Positions 45,962-56,680 of a stretch of 64,000 nucleotides of DNA are shown piece by piece. How positions within the stretch are numbered: the first letter of the stretch is position 1; each line of letters begins with the position of its first letter. Location of the stretch: positions 1 through 64,000 of the forward strand of contig JACRCQ010000016.1 of NCBI GenBank assembly GCA_016218915.1. The letters are read 5' to 3'. A model generated the notes under the pieces. The model searched no databases, was not told where the DNA came from, and saw only the letters and a program-made list of their open reading frames with translations. The stretch is from Deltaproteobacteria bacterium (GTDB lineage: Bacteria > Myxococcota_A > Polyangia > Polyangiales > Polyangiaceae). The position numbers and the translations under genes were made by a program.

Positions 45962-47047
45962 ATGGCTGAAGGTAACAACCTCGTCGGGGTCGATATCGGC
46001 TCGAGCTCGATCAAGGTCTGCCAGGTCAAGGAGACCCGCAAAGGGCGCAGCTTGCACAAGCTGGCATTTGCACCCTTGCCGCCGCAGACCATTGTCGACG
46101 GCCACATCATGAATGCGGGGGTCGTGACCGAGACCCTGTCGCGATTGTTCGCAGACAACCAGATCAAGCAGAGAAACGTCGCGATCAGCGTGTCCGGACA
46201 ATCGGTCATCATCCGCAAGATCACCGTGCCGATGATGACGCCCGCGGAGCTCGACGAGCAGATCCAATGGGAAGCCGAGCAGCACATCCCCTTCGACATC
46301 AAGGATGTGCAGATCGACTACGAAGTGCTCAAGCGCCAGCCCGAGCGCGGCCAGATGGACCTGCTGCTGGTGGCTGCCAAGCGCGACGAGATCAACGACT
46401 ACGCCCAGTTCGTCAGGGAAGCGAAGCTCAAGCCCATCGTGGTCGACATCGACGCCTTCACCGTGCAGAACCTGTTCGAGGTCTCGAGGGGCTTTCCGAC
46501 CGATCAGACCGCGGCGCTGCTCAACCTCGGCGCCAGCCTTTCCTCGCTCAACATCGTCACCTCCGGCGTCAGCGCCTTCACGCGCGACATCGCCAGCGGT
46601 GGCAACGTGATCACCGAGGAGATCCAGCGTCAGACCGGGGTGAGTTTCGAGCAGGCCGAGGCCTACAAGTGCGGCGAGAGCGGCGAGGAGGGCGACGGTG
46701 GGCCGTTCCGCCAGGCGGGCATGGTGCCCCAGCAGGTCCACGAGATCATCGAGGGCGTGTGCGACACGATCGCAGCTGAAATCCAGCGCTCTCTGGACTT
46801 CTTCATGGCTACCTCCGGAGAGAACGAGATCCACCGGATCTTCGTGACAGGCGGCACGGCCAACCTCACCACCCTGCGCAACGCGATCCAGCGTCGCGCC
46901 AAGACCGCGGTCGAGTTCTTCAATCCGGTCGAGCGGCTCACGATCGAGACGCGCACCGTGCCCGAGGCGTTGCTGCGGGAGCGCCACGCCCAGCTCGCTG
47001 TGTCTGTAGGCTTGTCGTTGCGCAAAGATAAGGAGAAGCGCGCGTGA
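45962..47047 (+). CDS. pilM: Type IV pilus assembly protein PilM
   Basis: A 361-residue cytoplasmic actin-like ATPase that holds the PilN tail. Signatures seen: NLVGVDIGSSSIKVCQV at the N-terminus, KRQPERGQMDLLLVAAKRD, and the actin-like nucleotide loops NLGASLSSLNIV and IFVTGGTANL. First gene of a five-gene rightward pilMNOPQ operon; its TGA overlaps the pilN GTG (GTGA). Length is normal. No pilA, pilB, pilT or pilC is in the window. Confidence 0.96.
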   Translation: MAEGNNLVGVDIGSSSIKVCQVKETRKGRSLHKLAFAPLPPQTIVDGHIMNAGVVTETLSRLFADNQIKQRNVAISVSGQSVIIRKITVPMMTPAELDEQIQWEAEQHIPFDIKDVQIDYEVLKRQPERGQMDLLLVAAKRDEINDYAQFVREAKLKPIVVDIDAFTVQNLFEVSRGFPTDQTAALLNLGASLSSLNIVTSGVSAFTRDIASGGNVITEEIQRQTGVSFEQAEAYKCGESGEEGDGGPFRQAGMVPQQVHEIIEGVCDTIAAEIQRSLDFFMATSGENEIHRIFVTGGTANLTTLRNAIQRRAKTAVEFFNPVERLTIETRTVPEALLRERHAQLAVSVGLSLRKDKEKRA

Positions 47048-47679
47048 TCCGCATCAACCTGCTTCCTCAGAAGCGCGAGGTGCGCCGTGACTCCGGCCAG
47101 GGCTGGCTGGTGGCTGTCATGCTCGTGACAGCCGTGGAGGTCATCGGTCTGGTGCTCTACCACCAGGTCAAGCTCGGGGAGCTCAACAAGCAGAAGGCAG
47201 TCAACTCCGAGCTCGAGAGCCAGGCTTCGCAAATCGAATCCACGGTCAAGAACCACGAGCAGGTCAAGAAGCAGCTGGAAGGTCTCCGGGCGCGGGAAGA
47301 GGCCATCACCAAGCTGCAGACTGCGAGAAGCGGCCCGACCGCGGTGCTGCTCGAGCTCGCCCGGCTGCTCACCGAAGGACGCGGCCCCACGGTCGATCCC
47401 GATCGTCTGGCGCAGCTCTCCAAGGACAACCCCCTTGCCGTGTTCAACGCCGGCTGGGATGTGCGCAGGCTCTGGATCAACGCGTTCACCGAGCATGATC
47501 GGGTGGTCAAGATCGACGGCTACGCGCGCGACGGCGAGGACGTGTCGGAGCTGGCGCGGCGGCTCAACCTGTCCAACTACTACTACGAGGTCAAGCTCCT
47601 GCCTTCGGTTCGCGAGGTGGATGCCAAGACCAAGGTCGACCTGATGAAGTTCCAGCTTCAGGCGAAGGTGAGGTACTGA
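47044..47679 (+). CDS. pilN: Type IV pilus inner-membrane protein PilN
   Basis: A 211-residue bitopic protein. The conserved N-terminal IRINLLPQKR contacts PilM, followed by a transmembrane helix at about 18-38 (WLVAVMLVTAVEVIGLVLY), a coiled coil (about 40-85), and a periplasmic ferredoxin-like domain (about 120-211, IDGYARDGEDVSELARRLN). The GTG start at 47044 overlaps the pilM stop. Works with PilO in the alignment complex between inner-membrane motor and secretin. Confidence 0.95.
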   Translation: MIRINLLPQKREVRRDSGQGWLVAVMLVTAVEVIGLVLYHQVKLGELNKQKAVNSELESQASQIESTVKNHEQVKKQLEGLRAREEAITKLQTARSGPTAVLLELARLLTEGRGPTVDPDRLAQLSKDNPLAVFNAGWDVRRLWINAFTEHDRVVKIDGYARDGEDVSELARRLNLSNYYYEVKLLPSVREVDAKTKVDLMKFQLQAKVRY

Positions 47680-47681
47680 CC

Positions 47682-48344
47682 ATGGCCGCAGCCAAGAGCA
47701 GCCTGTCTCTCGCCAAGCTTCCGGTCGCGGCCAAGGTCGGCGTGGGCGCTGCCATCGTGTTCCTCACCGCCATCGCCTACTTCATCATCTTCTACAGCGA
47801 TGTCTCGAGCGCCATCCGAAGCGCTCGATCGCAAGAGACCGGTCTGCGACAGCGTCTGGCTGACGCGCGCAAGGCCGAGTACGCCTACCACCAGGATCTC
47901 GCCGAGCTGACCGATCGCCAGCAGCGCCAGCGCGAGTTCAACAAGATCCTCCCCGAGTCGACCGAGTATCCGGCCTTCCTGTCCGCCGTGCAGGGCGTTG
48001 CCAACGTCTCCGGCGTGGACCTGCAGGCATGGTCCCCTGTCGAAGAATCGATGCAGCAGTTCTATGCGAAAGTGCCCATGAAGCTGAAGATCGTGGGCAA
48101 GTTCCACCAGATCGCCAAGTTCTTCTACGGAATCGGCCAGCTCGACCGCATCATCAACATCGAGGACATCTCGATGAAGGACCCGAAGTTCGACGGCGAC
48201 GAGGTCACGGTGAAGGTCGAATGCATGGCGACGGCGTTCCGAAGCCTGGGTGGGAAGACGACCGGGACGCCTGCGGCTCCGGGAGCGCCTGCCGGCAGCG
48301 GCGCACCTGCTGCCCCCGCACCCCCTGCATCCGGAGGCAAGTGA
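47682..48344 (+). CDS. pilO: Type IV pilus inner-membrane protein PilO
   Basis: A 220-residue partner of PilN: a transmembrane helix at about 23-43 (AIVFLTAIAYFIIFYSDV), a coiled coil, and a periplasmic PilO domain at about 80-190 (EYPAFLSAVQGVANVSGVD, KLKIVGKFHQIAKFFYG). The last 30 residues are Ala/Pro/Gly-rich. It starts 2 nt after pilN and its stop overlaps the pilP start by one base. Confidence 0.95.
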   Translation: MAAAKSSLSLAKLPVAAKVGVGAAIVFLTAIAYFIIFYSDVSSAIRSARSQETGLRQRLADARKAEYAYHQDLAELTDRQQRQREFNKILPESTEYPAFLSAVQGVANVSGVDLQAWSPVEESMQQFYAKVPMKLKIVGKFHQIAKFFYGIGQLDRIINIEDISMKDPKFDGDEVTVKVECMATAFRSLGGKTTGTPAAPGAPAGSGAPAAPAPPASGGK

Positions 48345-48943
48345 TGCGCGCGTACCGCTGGTTGTTCGTCCTCGCGCTCTGCGCCCTGATCGTGGGCTGC
48401 GGCACGGAAGTGGTCATCGGCGGCAGCGACAACGCTGCCCCTCCCCCTCCGCCCCGCGGCGCAGGTGGACCCAAGACCGACGGCGATGCGGGGCTCGACG
48501 GCGCAAAGAAGATCGAGTTCCCGGAGCAGGACTTCGTGGAGACCGAGCGAAACCGCGACCCGTTCCGATCCTTCGCCGCCACCTTCACCGGCGCCAACGC
48601 CCGCCTTCCCACCAAGCAGCGCGAGGTCATGCTCGATCGGTATTCCATCGAGGAGCTCAAGCTCGTGGGCATCATCACCGGCGGCGCAGAGCACCGCGCC
48701 ATGCTGGTCGACCCCACCGGCAAGGGATGGATCGTCAAGCGCGGCCAGTTCGTCGGCAAGGAAGAGGTCGTCCACAGCAAGGGCGGCACCGGCGCCGACT
48801 ACGCGCTGAACTGGCGCGTGGATCGCATCCGGGATGGTGACATCGTGCTGGTAAGGGAAGATCCCGCGCACGGCGACGTCCCTCCTGCCACACGGGTCAT
48901 CCCCCTCAGACCGGACAGCGAAACCGCATCCAGCAAGCATTGA
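48344..48943 (+). CDS. pilP: Type IV pilus lipoprotein PilP
   Basis: A 199-residue inner-membrane lipoprotein linking PilNO to PilQ. Lipobox LIVGC is near residue 19. A disordered Pro/Gly/Asp-rich linker (about 28-55) leads to the PilP beta domain (YSIEELKLVGIITGG, GWIVKRGQFVGKEEV). The ATG at 48344 follows GGAGG with good spacing. The longer open frame upstream is a shadow of pilO. Confidence 0.94.
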   Translation: MRAYRWLFVLALCALIVGCGTEVVIGGSDNAAPPPPPRGAGGPKTDGDAGLDGAKKIEFPEQDFVETERNRDPFRSFAATFTGANARLPTKQREVMLDRYSIEELKLVGIITGGAEHRAMLVDPTGKGWIVKRGQFVGKEEVVHSKGGTGADYALNWRVDRIRDGDIVLVREDPAHGDVPPATRVIPLRPDSETASSKH

Positions 48944-49181
48944 GCTCTTCCCACCGATTCCTTCGTCCCCAGCAAGAGCCATGGCCGGCCGGTGCCCTGC
49001 CTGCCCTCGCGTCAGCAGGGCAAGCACGCCTCCATGCGCGCTCGCCTCGAGCCGCAGCGCCTGGACCGGCCGACGTCGCCGCTTCGGTGCGCACCGCGAT
49101 CGAAGCTTCCTAGCGAAAAAGGCTGGCCGGGAATTTGGTCCCTCTTCGACCAACAGGTTACGATCCTCCCGTACCCTAGAT

Positions 49182-49202
49182 GGCCCCTGTGTTTTGGGGG
49201 CC
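49182..49202 (+). promoter_or_regulatory. Stem-loop in the pilP-pilQ gap
   Basis: GGCCCC (49182-49187) pairs with GGGGCC (49197-49202) across a loop containing TTTT, 21 nt before the pilQ ATG. The 280 bp gap between pilP and pilQ is unusually long for this operon and has no open frame of its own. The stem could set the pilQ:pilMNOP ratio; no T-tract follows it, so it is not a standard terminator. Confidence 0.35.
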
Positions 49203-49223
49203 TGTTGCACGGGAGCCCTGGTA

Positions 49224-51548
49224 ATGAGGTCTTCTCGAAGAGCGTGGTCGTTGTCGCTCGCGAAAGTGACGGCCCTGTCGTTGGCATTGCTCGGTTCCAC
49301 GGAGGCGCTGGCCCAGACAGCCGTCAACCACGTCCAGAAGGTGTCGGTGCAGAACACCGCGGAGGGGACTGACGTGACCGTCGAGGGCACGGCACCTCCC
49401 CGCTTCTCTGCAAGGGTCGCCAACGGCGGAAAGAGGCTGATCATCGACCTTGCCGACGCCGACCTTGCGACCGCGATCCCCGCCTTGACCCAGCAGACCG
49501 GAGTGCTGGGAGGGCTGGTGGTCCAGGGGTACCAGAGCGACGGAGGGAAGACCGCAAGGATCTACCTGCAGCTCACCGAGACGTCCTCCTATCGGATTCG
49601 ACCGGAGCAGAACCGGCTCCGAATCGTCTTGAATCCCGCTCCCACCACCACTGCGACCTCGACAGCGGCTTCCTCCCGGGCGTCTTCGGCTCCTGCGACG
49701 CCGGCAGCAACCGCAACCGGACCGATCGAGATCAAGAAGGTGAACTACCGGCATGGGACGAGCTCTGACCAGGTGAGCGTGGTCGTGTCCGGCACACCTT
49801 CCTATTCCCAGACCTCCCCTCGTGCGGGCGTCTCCCGTCTGGTCGTGCGCTCCGCTTCCCTCGCTGAAGGGCTGGAGCGTACGCTCGACATGGGAGCCTT
49901 CAACGGCCTCGTTCGCACTGTTTCCACCTATCGCGGCACCGGCTCTTCCACGGGCAGCGTGGTCATCGACGTCGAGCGCGCTGACGATGCTGCGGGCAAC
50001 GTGACGTTCGAAGGCGGAACGCTCACCTGGACCTTCGCGCGTCCTGGGAGCCTTCCTTCCACGGTCACAGGCGTGGGTGCCGACGGCGGCGTGGCGAGGC
50101 GCACGCGGACCGTAGCGCGGGAAGACGCGATGGAAGGCATCCCCAAGGTGGAAGCCACGGTGGATCCGGAGGAGAGCGAGACCGCGGTGGCCGAATCGGG
50201 CGCCTTCCTCCCAGGGACCCAGCTCGCGCAGAAGAAAGAGAAGGTCTACCAGGGGCGACGGATCGATCTGGATCTGAAGGATGCAGACATCCACAACGTG
50301 CTCCGCCTGCTGGCCGACGTGGGCCAGGTCAACATCATCACGGCCGACAACGTGAGCGGGTCCGTGACGATCCGCATGCGCAACGTGCCATGGGATCGCG
50401 CGCTGGAGACGGTGCTGCAGTCCAAGTCCCTTGGGATGGTGCGCCAGGGCAACGTGGTGCGCGTGGCGCCCCTGGCGGAGCTCGAGAAGGAGCGGGAGAT
50501 GGCGATCGCCCGGCGCAAGCAGGAATACCAGCTTACGCCCGTGGAGACCCGCCTGATCCCGGTGTCGTACGCGAACGCGACCGACATCCAGGCCCGGTCC
50601 AAGGATCTGCTCTCGCCACGCGGGTCGATCGCTGTCGACGACCGCACCAACGTGCTGATCGTGCGCGACGTGGCGGGCAACCTCAACCAGATCGAGGAGC
50701 TGGTTCGATCGCTCGACACGCAGACGCCCCAGGTGCTCGTGGAAGCGCGCATCGTGGAAGCCAGCAGCCGGTACCTCCGTGACGTCGGCATCCAGTGGGG
50801 CGGCGACACGACCTTCTCCGCAGCGACCGGAAACCCGACCGGGCTCGCCTTCCCATCCAGCGTGGTCATGGCAGGCGGTGCGACCGACACGAACACGCCC
50901 ACCGCGGGCATGTCGCCGTTCGCGCGATCCGTTGCCAACCCCAACTTCGCCGTGAACCTTCCGGCCACGGTCGGCGCCGGACAGGGCGGTGCCCTCGGCA
51001 TCACCTTGGGAAGCATCAACAACACGCTCAATCTCGGCGTACGCCTCTCGGCTGCCGAGACCAGCGGTATGGTGCGCATCATCTCCAGCCCGCGCGTGCT
51101 CACCCTCGACAACCACGAGGCGAGCATCAGCCAGGGAACGCTGATTCCGTTCTCCCAGATCAGCGCCATGGGTGTGCAGACGACCTTCCGCGAAGCCAAG
51201 CTCCAGCTGCTGGTGCGTCCTCACGTGACCGCCGAAGGAAGCGTGGCCATGCACGTCAAGGTCAACCGCGACGAGCCGGACTTCACGCAGACCTCGGCGC
51301 GAGGCGATCCCACGATCCTCAAGCGCGAGGCTGAGACCGACCTGCTGGTCATGGACGGGCACACGGCAGTCATCGGCGGCATCTTCACGCGCAACACCGG
51401 CCGCAACCTGGACCAGGTGCCGTTCTTCGGGGACATCCCGCTGATCGGGCTGCTGTTCCAGCGCCGGCGAGCGAGCGACAACCGCGGTGAGTTGGTGATC
51501 TTCATCACGCCGCGGATCGTGAATCGGGCCGAAGCGCTGGGACGGTAG
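49224..51548 (+). CDS. pilQ: Type IV pilus secretin PilQ
   Basis: Outer-membrane channel through which the pilus passes. From the ATG at 49224 it is 774 residues: a signal peptide (to EALAQ), two AMIN domains at about 35-130 and 165-275 that bind peptidoglycan, an STN/secretin N0-like domain (about 335-410, DLDLKDADIHNVLRLLADVG), an N1 domain (about 440-505), and the secretin barrel (about 515-770, EARIVEASSRYLRDVGIQWG to TGRNLDQVPFFGDIPLIGLL). Upstream in-frame starts lack a signal peptide. Last gene of the pil operon. Confidence 0.96.
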   Translation: MRSSRRAWSLSLAKVTALSLALLGSTEALAQTAVNHVQKVSVQNTAEGTDVTVEGTAPPRFSARVANGGKRLIIDLADADLATAIPALTQQTGVLGGLVVQGYQSDGGKTARIYLQLTETSSYRIRPEQNRLRIVLNPAPTTTATSTAASSRASSAPATPAATATGPIEIKKVNYRHGTSSDQVSVVVSGTPSYSQTSPRAGVSRLVVRSASLAEGLERTLDMGAFNGLVRTVSTYRGTGSSTGSVVIDVERADDAAGNVTFEGGTLTWTFARPGSLPSTVTGVGADGGVARRTRTVAREDAMEGIPKVEATVDPEESETAVAESGAFLPGTQLAQKKEKVYQGRRIDLDLKDADIHNVLRLLADVGQVNIITADNVSGSVTIRMRNVPWDRALETVLQSKSLGMVRQGNVVRVAPLAELEKEREMAIARRKQEYQLTPVETRLIPVSYANATDIQARSKDLLSPRGSIAVDDRTNVLIVRDVAGNLNQIEELVRSLDTQTPQVLVEARIVEASSRYLRDVGIQWGGDTTFSAATGNPTGLAFPSSVVMAGGATDTNTPTAGMSPFARSVANPNFAVNLPATVGAGQGGALGITLGSINNTLNLGVRLSAAETSGMVRIISSPRVLTLDNHEASISQGTLIPFSQISAMGVQTTFREAKLQLLVRPHVTAEGSVAMHVKVNRDEPDFTQTSARGDPTILKREAETDLLVMDGHTAVIGGIFTRNTGRNLDQVPFFGDIPLIGLLFQRRRASDNRGELVIFITPRIVNRAEALGR

Positions 51549-51560
51549 TCGGCGACGCCC

Positions 51561-51632
51561 GCTCCCTGACGGTCGCGGCTCCACGCAGCGCCGCTCGCTC
51601 CCTGACGGTCGCGGCTCCACGCGGCGCCGCTT
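51561..51632. repeat. 36 bp tandem repeat, two copies
   Basis: GCTCCCTGACGGTCGCGGCT begins at 51561 and again at 51597, an exact 36 bp period with one or two differences. It fills the 143 bp between pilQ and the UbiB-family gene. The phrase CTCCCTGACGGTCGCGGCTC recalls a short dispersed repeat common in planctomycete genomes; I cannot test whether it occurs elsewhere in this genome. Confidence 0.75.
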
Positions 51633-51691
51633 TCCCTTCCCCCGCTGGTTCGGTATGGTCCGCGCTGCCGAGTGGCCAGCCCAGGTCAGCC

Positions 51692-53413
<1,722 letters not shown>

Positions 53414-53418
53414 AGCCC

Positions 53419-55761
53419 TTACCTGGAGAGCCGGGCCTCGGCGTACAGCCCGAGGATGCGCACCGCCACGTCGGCCGACCGGAACGTCGGGATCCCCTTG
53501 TCCTCCAGCGCGCGCGAGTAGGCGTCGTACAGCACGCCGCTGTCCACGCTGGCAACCACGGGCTTGTTCGTGTCTGCCACGATCGCCGCGAGCCTGTGGA
53601 CCAGGCTCCCCGCGTTCGTGAACGCTTGGGGTCCGTCGGACAGCGTCGCCATGGCAGGGGTCAGGGGGACGGTCGCGCACAGCACCAGATCCACCCCGGG
53701 ATCGTCGAGGAAGGTGCGGACCGCCGCAGCGTTGGCCTCGTCGTCCGCCATCGGCGTCAGATCGAGTGGATTGTGCACGTCGACCAGTGCGTCGAGCTTG
53801 CCCTTGGCAAGGGCCTGGGAGATCCGCTTGGTGGATTCCGCGCTCAGGGATGCGAGCTTGAGATCCCAGCCCGGTCCGCGCACCGCATCCGCGATGCCGA
53901 CGGTCTCGTAGCCGGCGTTGGAGAGAGCCGCGAGCCTGCGTCCGCCCCACGTCCGATCGCCCATCAGCGAGGAGACCTTGAGCAGGTCGAGGAAGTCGTT
54001 GAAGGAGCCGGCCACGTGGGCGCCTGCCTGGGCGATGATCGACTCGCAGACCTCGTATTCGCCTGCGAGCGACGCGGTATGGCTGCTGGTGGCCTTCTTG
54101 CCCTCGGAGGTCCTTCCGGCCTTGTAGAAGATCACGTCGCGACCGCCGTCGACGATCTCCTTGATCGCGCGGGCACAGGCGAGCCCGTCGCCGTCCTTGA
54201 ACCCTTCCGAGTAGACGGCGAAGGTCTTGACCTCCGGATCGTCGGCCATGTAGCGCAGGAAGTCTCCCACGGTAAGGTCGACCTGGTTGCCGGTGGAGAC
54301 GGCATAGCGCGGGCTGAGCCAGTCGAGCTTGCTCATCCGGGTGATCATGTACGCGCCGCTCTGGCTCACGAAGCCCACGTTGGACTTGCCGTCGGAGCGC
54401 AGAGGGAGCTTGGTCGTGGGAATGAAGAGGGTATGGTAGCGGCCTGGGCGCGACACGATTCCAAGGCAATTCCCGCCGTTGGCAACCAGCGGCTTGCGGT
54501 CTGCGCGTCCCCGGGCGATCGCGGTCTTGACGCGCGCATCGAGGTTGCCGCCGCCTTCCTTCTCGCCCATGCCGCCGGCGATGATGATGACACCCACGGC
54601 CTTGTCGTGCTCGACGAGGGCCTCGATGGTGTCAGGCACCTGCTCGGCGCCCACGGCGAGCACGAACAGGTCGACGCGTTCGGGAAGGTCCTTGATCTCG
54701 GGAACGCACTTGACGCCGTCGATCTCGTCGCTGCCTGGGCGCACGACCCAGGCGCGGCTCTTGTCGAAGCCTGCCTCGATCATGTTGCGCAGGATGATCC
54801 TACCCATGTTCATGCCCTTGGCGGACACGCCGATGACGGCGATCGAGGAGGGCTTCATCATGGGGCCGAGCGACGAGATCGGGCGCGGGATGGGCAAGGT
54901 CGGGCAGGGGCCGAACTTGAGCAGGCCGTCGAGCGCCACGAGCTTGCCATCCACCACGCCGAACGGGTTGACCTCGAGCTCCTGGAGGGTCCACCCAGCT
55001 CCTTCGGCCGAGAGCTGCGCAGCCAGGCCGCGCATTCCGCTCATGACCTTGGAGATCGCCGCATCGTCCGCGAGCTTGCGTCCACCGCGGGTCAGCCCTG
55101 CCACGCGCTGGTAGGCCAGGGTGGGGCGGAAGATTCGCAGCAGCGAGGCGTCATCGAGCAGCGCAGCGCTCCCGTTGACCACGGACATGCCCTTCTTGCA
55201 GGCAGCGCCGAGAAGCTCCGTGTCCACGCCGCCGATGCCCACGGTGAGCACCGGGCCGAACTCGCGATTGTAGCGAAGGCCGAACAGGATCTCGCTTCCC
55301 GGGCCTTCGGATTCGCACTTGAGCATCTCGACCACGAGCACGCCGCGGATGTCGCGCACGATGGCTTCTTCCAGGGCTTTGCCGCTCAGCGATCGGTAGG
55401 CAGCAGGCGCGTGCCCGGGCCGCTCGGTCAGCGAGCGGGCGTAGCGCTGCGGGACTTCTTCGAGCATCTTCGCAGCGGCTGCCGCGATCGCCTCCGGGGT
55501 CGCATCCGCCTTGACCACGCCTCCGACGTCGGTCTTGTGGATGATCTCGGGAGAGACGATCTTGAGGACCACGCGCTGGGCGCCGAGCGCCTGGATGGCT
55601 TGCGGGGTGGGCTTCTGCCCGGGTGCGAGCAGGAAGAAGCGGGGCACACCACAGCCAGCGGCGGCGAGAACCCCGTAGACCTCATGCTCCAGGAGAGCAA
55701 AGCGGCTCTCGGCCGCAGCCGACTCCAGGATCGACTTGATGCGCTCGACTTCGATGCTCAT
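53419..55761 (-). CDS. ADP-forming acyl-CoA synthetase (fused beta-alpha)
   Basis: A 780-residue NDP-forming acyl-CoA synthetase. Residues about 20-285 are the ATP-grasp part (VVLKIVSPEIIHKTDVGGVV with the second His at 75; EVNPFGVVDGKLVALDGLL). Residues about 300-780 are the CoA-binding and ligase parts (SSIAVIGVSAKGMNMG, NVGFVSQSGA, and the phospho-His loop ATSSHTASLAGEYEV with His561). It converts acyl-CoA, ADP and phosphate to acid, CoA and ATP. It starts 27 nt after iorB in one leftward cluster, so aryl-acetyl-CoA from IorAB is the likely substrate. Confidence 0.88.
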   Translation of the reverse strand: MSIEVERIKSILESAAAESRFALLEHEVYGVLAAAGCGVPRFFLLAPGQKPTPQAIQALGAQRVVLKIVSPEIIHKTDVGGVVKADATPEAIAAAAAKMLEEVPQRYARSLTERPGHAPAAYRSLSGKALEEAIVRDIRGVLVVEMLKCESEGPGSEILFGLRYNREFGPVLTVGIGGVDTELLGAACKKGMSVVNGSAALLDDASLLRIFRPTLAYQRVAGLTRGGRKLADDAAISKVMSGMRGLAAQLSAEGAGWTLQELEVNPFGVVDGKLVALDGLLKFGPCPTLPIPRPISSLGPMMKPSSIAVIGVSAKGMNMGRIILRNMIEAGFDKSRAWVVRPGSDEIDGVKCVPEIKDLPERVDLFVLAVGAEQVPDTIEALVEHDKAVGVIIIAGGMGEKEGGGNLDARVKTAIARGRADRKPLVANGGNCLGIVSRPGRYHTLFIPTTKLPLRSDGKSNVGFVSQSGAYMITRMSKLDWLSPRYAVSTGNQVDLTVGDFLRYMADDPEVKTFAVYSEGFKDGDGLACARAIKEIVDGGRDVIFYKAGRTSEGKKATSSHTASLAGEYEVCESIIAQAGAHVAGSFNDFLDLLKVSSLMGDRTWGGRRLAALSNAGYETVGIADAVRGPGWDLKLASLSAESTKRISQALAKGKLDALVDVHNPLDLTPMADDEANAAAVRTFLDDPGVDLVLCATVPLTPAMATLSDGPQAFTNAGSLVHRLAAIVADTNKPVVASVDSGVLYDAYSRALEDKGIPTFRSADVAVRILGLYAEARLSR

Positions 55762-55788
55762 GGGAAGCTCCCCTTGTGGGATCCAGGC

Positions 55789-56622
55789 TCAGGCCTTGAA
55801 CAGCAGGGCAGGAAGCTGCTCGCGCGCGCCGGCGTCGGCGGCAGCGATGGCCGCTGGGATCTCGACGGATCCCTGGATCTTGCCAGCAGTCTGGGAGGTG
55901 AGGACTTCGAGGATTCCCGCGCCGACCGGCTGGGCGAACAGATCCTTCCACATCGGCACAGCCTCGGGGGCGAGCTTGCCGCCGACGATCCTTCCCACCA
56001 GGGCGCGCGCCTGACGGCTCGCCATTCCCGCCTTGAGGCAGGCGCGATAGGCTTCGCCGGCCGCGATTCCCGAGTGGAACGCGTCGATGTTGGTCTTCTG
56101 GATCTTCTCGCCCTTGGCCGCGAAAGCCTCGCGGATGCCCCGTTCGAGCAGCTCGATCTTGAGCCCGAGGTAGGGGCTCGCAGCGCCGAGCAGAACCATG
56201 TTCTGGGCACGTCCGCTGCCAGCCTGCCGGGCAAGACGATCGGCTGCGACCAGGGTGTGGCTGGGAAGGGTCGCGATCCCGTCGAGGATCTTGTCGACCT
56301 CCGGATAGTCGGGGATGTTGACGAACGGGTCGGTCCCGGCAACGAGCGTGCCCGTGGGCGACAGGTAGTCGACGTAGCGCAGGCTCTCGACCGGCTCGAC
56401 CGACAGCACGATCTGCGCCGCTCCCTTGGGCACCAGGTCGCTGTGGACGGTGGAGTCGGAGATGCGCAGGTGGGAGCTGACCGCTCCGCCGCGCTGGCTC
56501 ATGCCGTGAACCTCGGCCTGCTTGAACTGCAGGCCCTGCCAGATGGCGGCCATGTCGATGACGAAAGAGATCGAAACGATTCCCTGCCCGCCGACTCCTG
56601 CCAGGATGATGTTGGTCTCCAT
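55789..56622 (-). CDS. iorB: Indolepyruvate oxidoreductase subunit IorB
   Basis: A 277-residue gamma-domain subunit: NIILAGVGGQGIVSISFVI at the N-terminus and EVHGMSQRGGAVSSHLRI, both diagnostic of this family (CoA/2-oxoacid oxidoreductase gamma domain), with an all-helical C-terminal extension. No cysteine cluster for iron-sulfur binding is present. With IorA it oxidatively decarboxylates aryl-pyruvates to aryl-acetyl-CoA. It lies 58 nt after iorA and 27 nt before the synthetase gene. Confidence 0.9.
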   Translation of the reverse strand: METNIILAGVGGQGIVSISFVIDMAAIWQGLQFKQAEVHGMSQRGGAVSSHLRISDSTVHSDLVPKGAAQIVLSVEPVESLRYVDYLSPTGTLVAGTDPFVNIPDYPEVDKILDGIATLPSHTLVAADRLARQAGSGRAQNMVLLGAASPYLGLKIELLERGIREAFAAKGEKIQKTNIDAFHSGIAAGEAYRACLKAGMASRQARALVGRIVGGKLAPEAVPMWKDLFAQPVGAGILEVLTSQTAGKIQGSVEIPAAIAAADAGAREQLPALLFKA

Positions 56623-56680
56623 GCCTTGGTCTCCGTCTCATCGCCCGCGCCCGAGCGGGCCGCTGATGGGTCTGCGGAAG

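Noticed and set aside
49197..49215. Possible sigma-54 promoter before pilQ (GG...TTGC)
   Set aside because: The spacing between the GG and GC elements is one base too short for the -24/-12 consensus.
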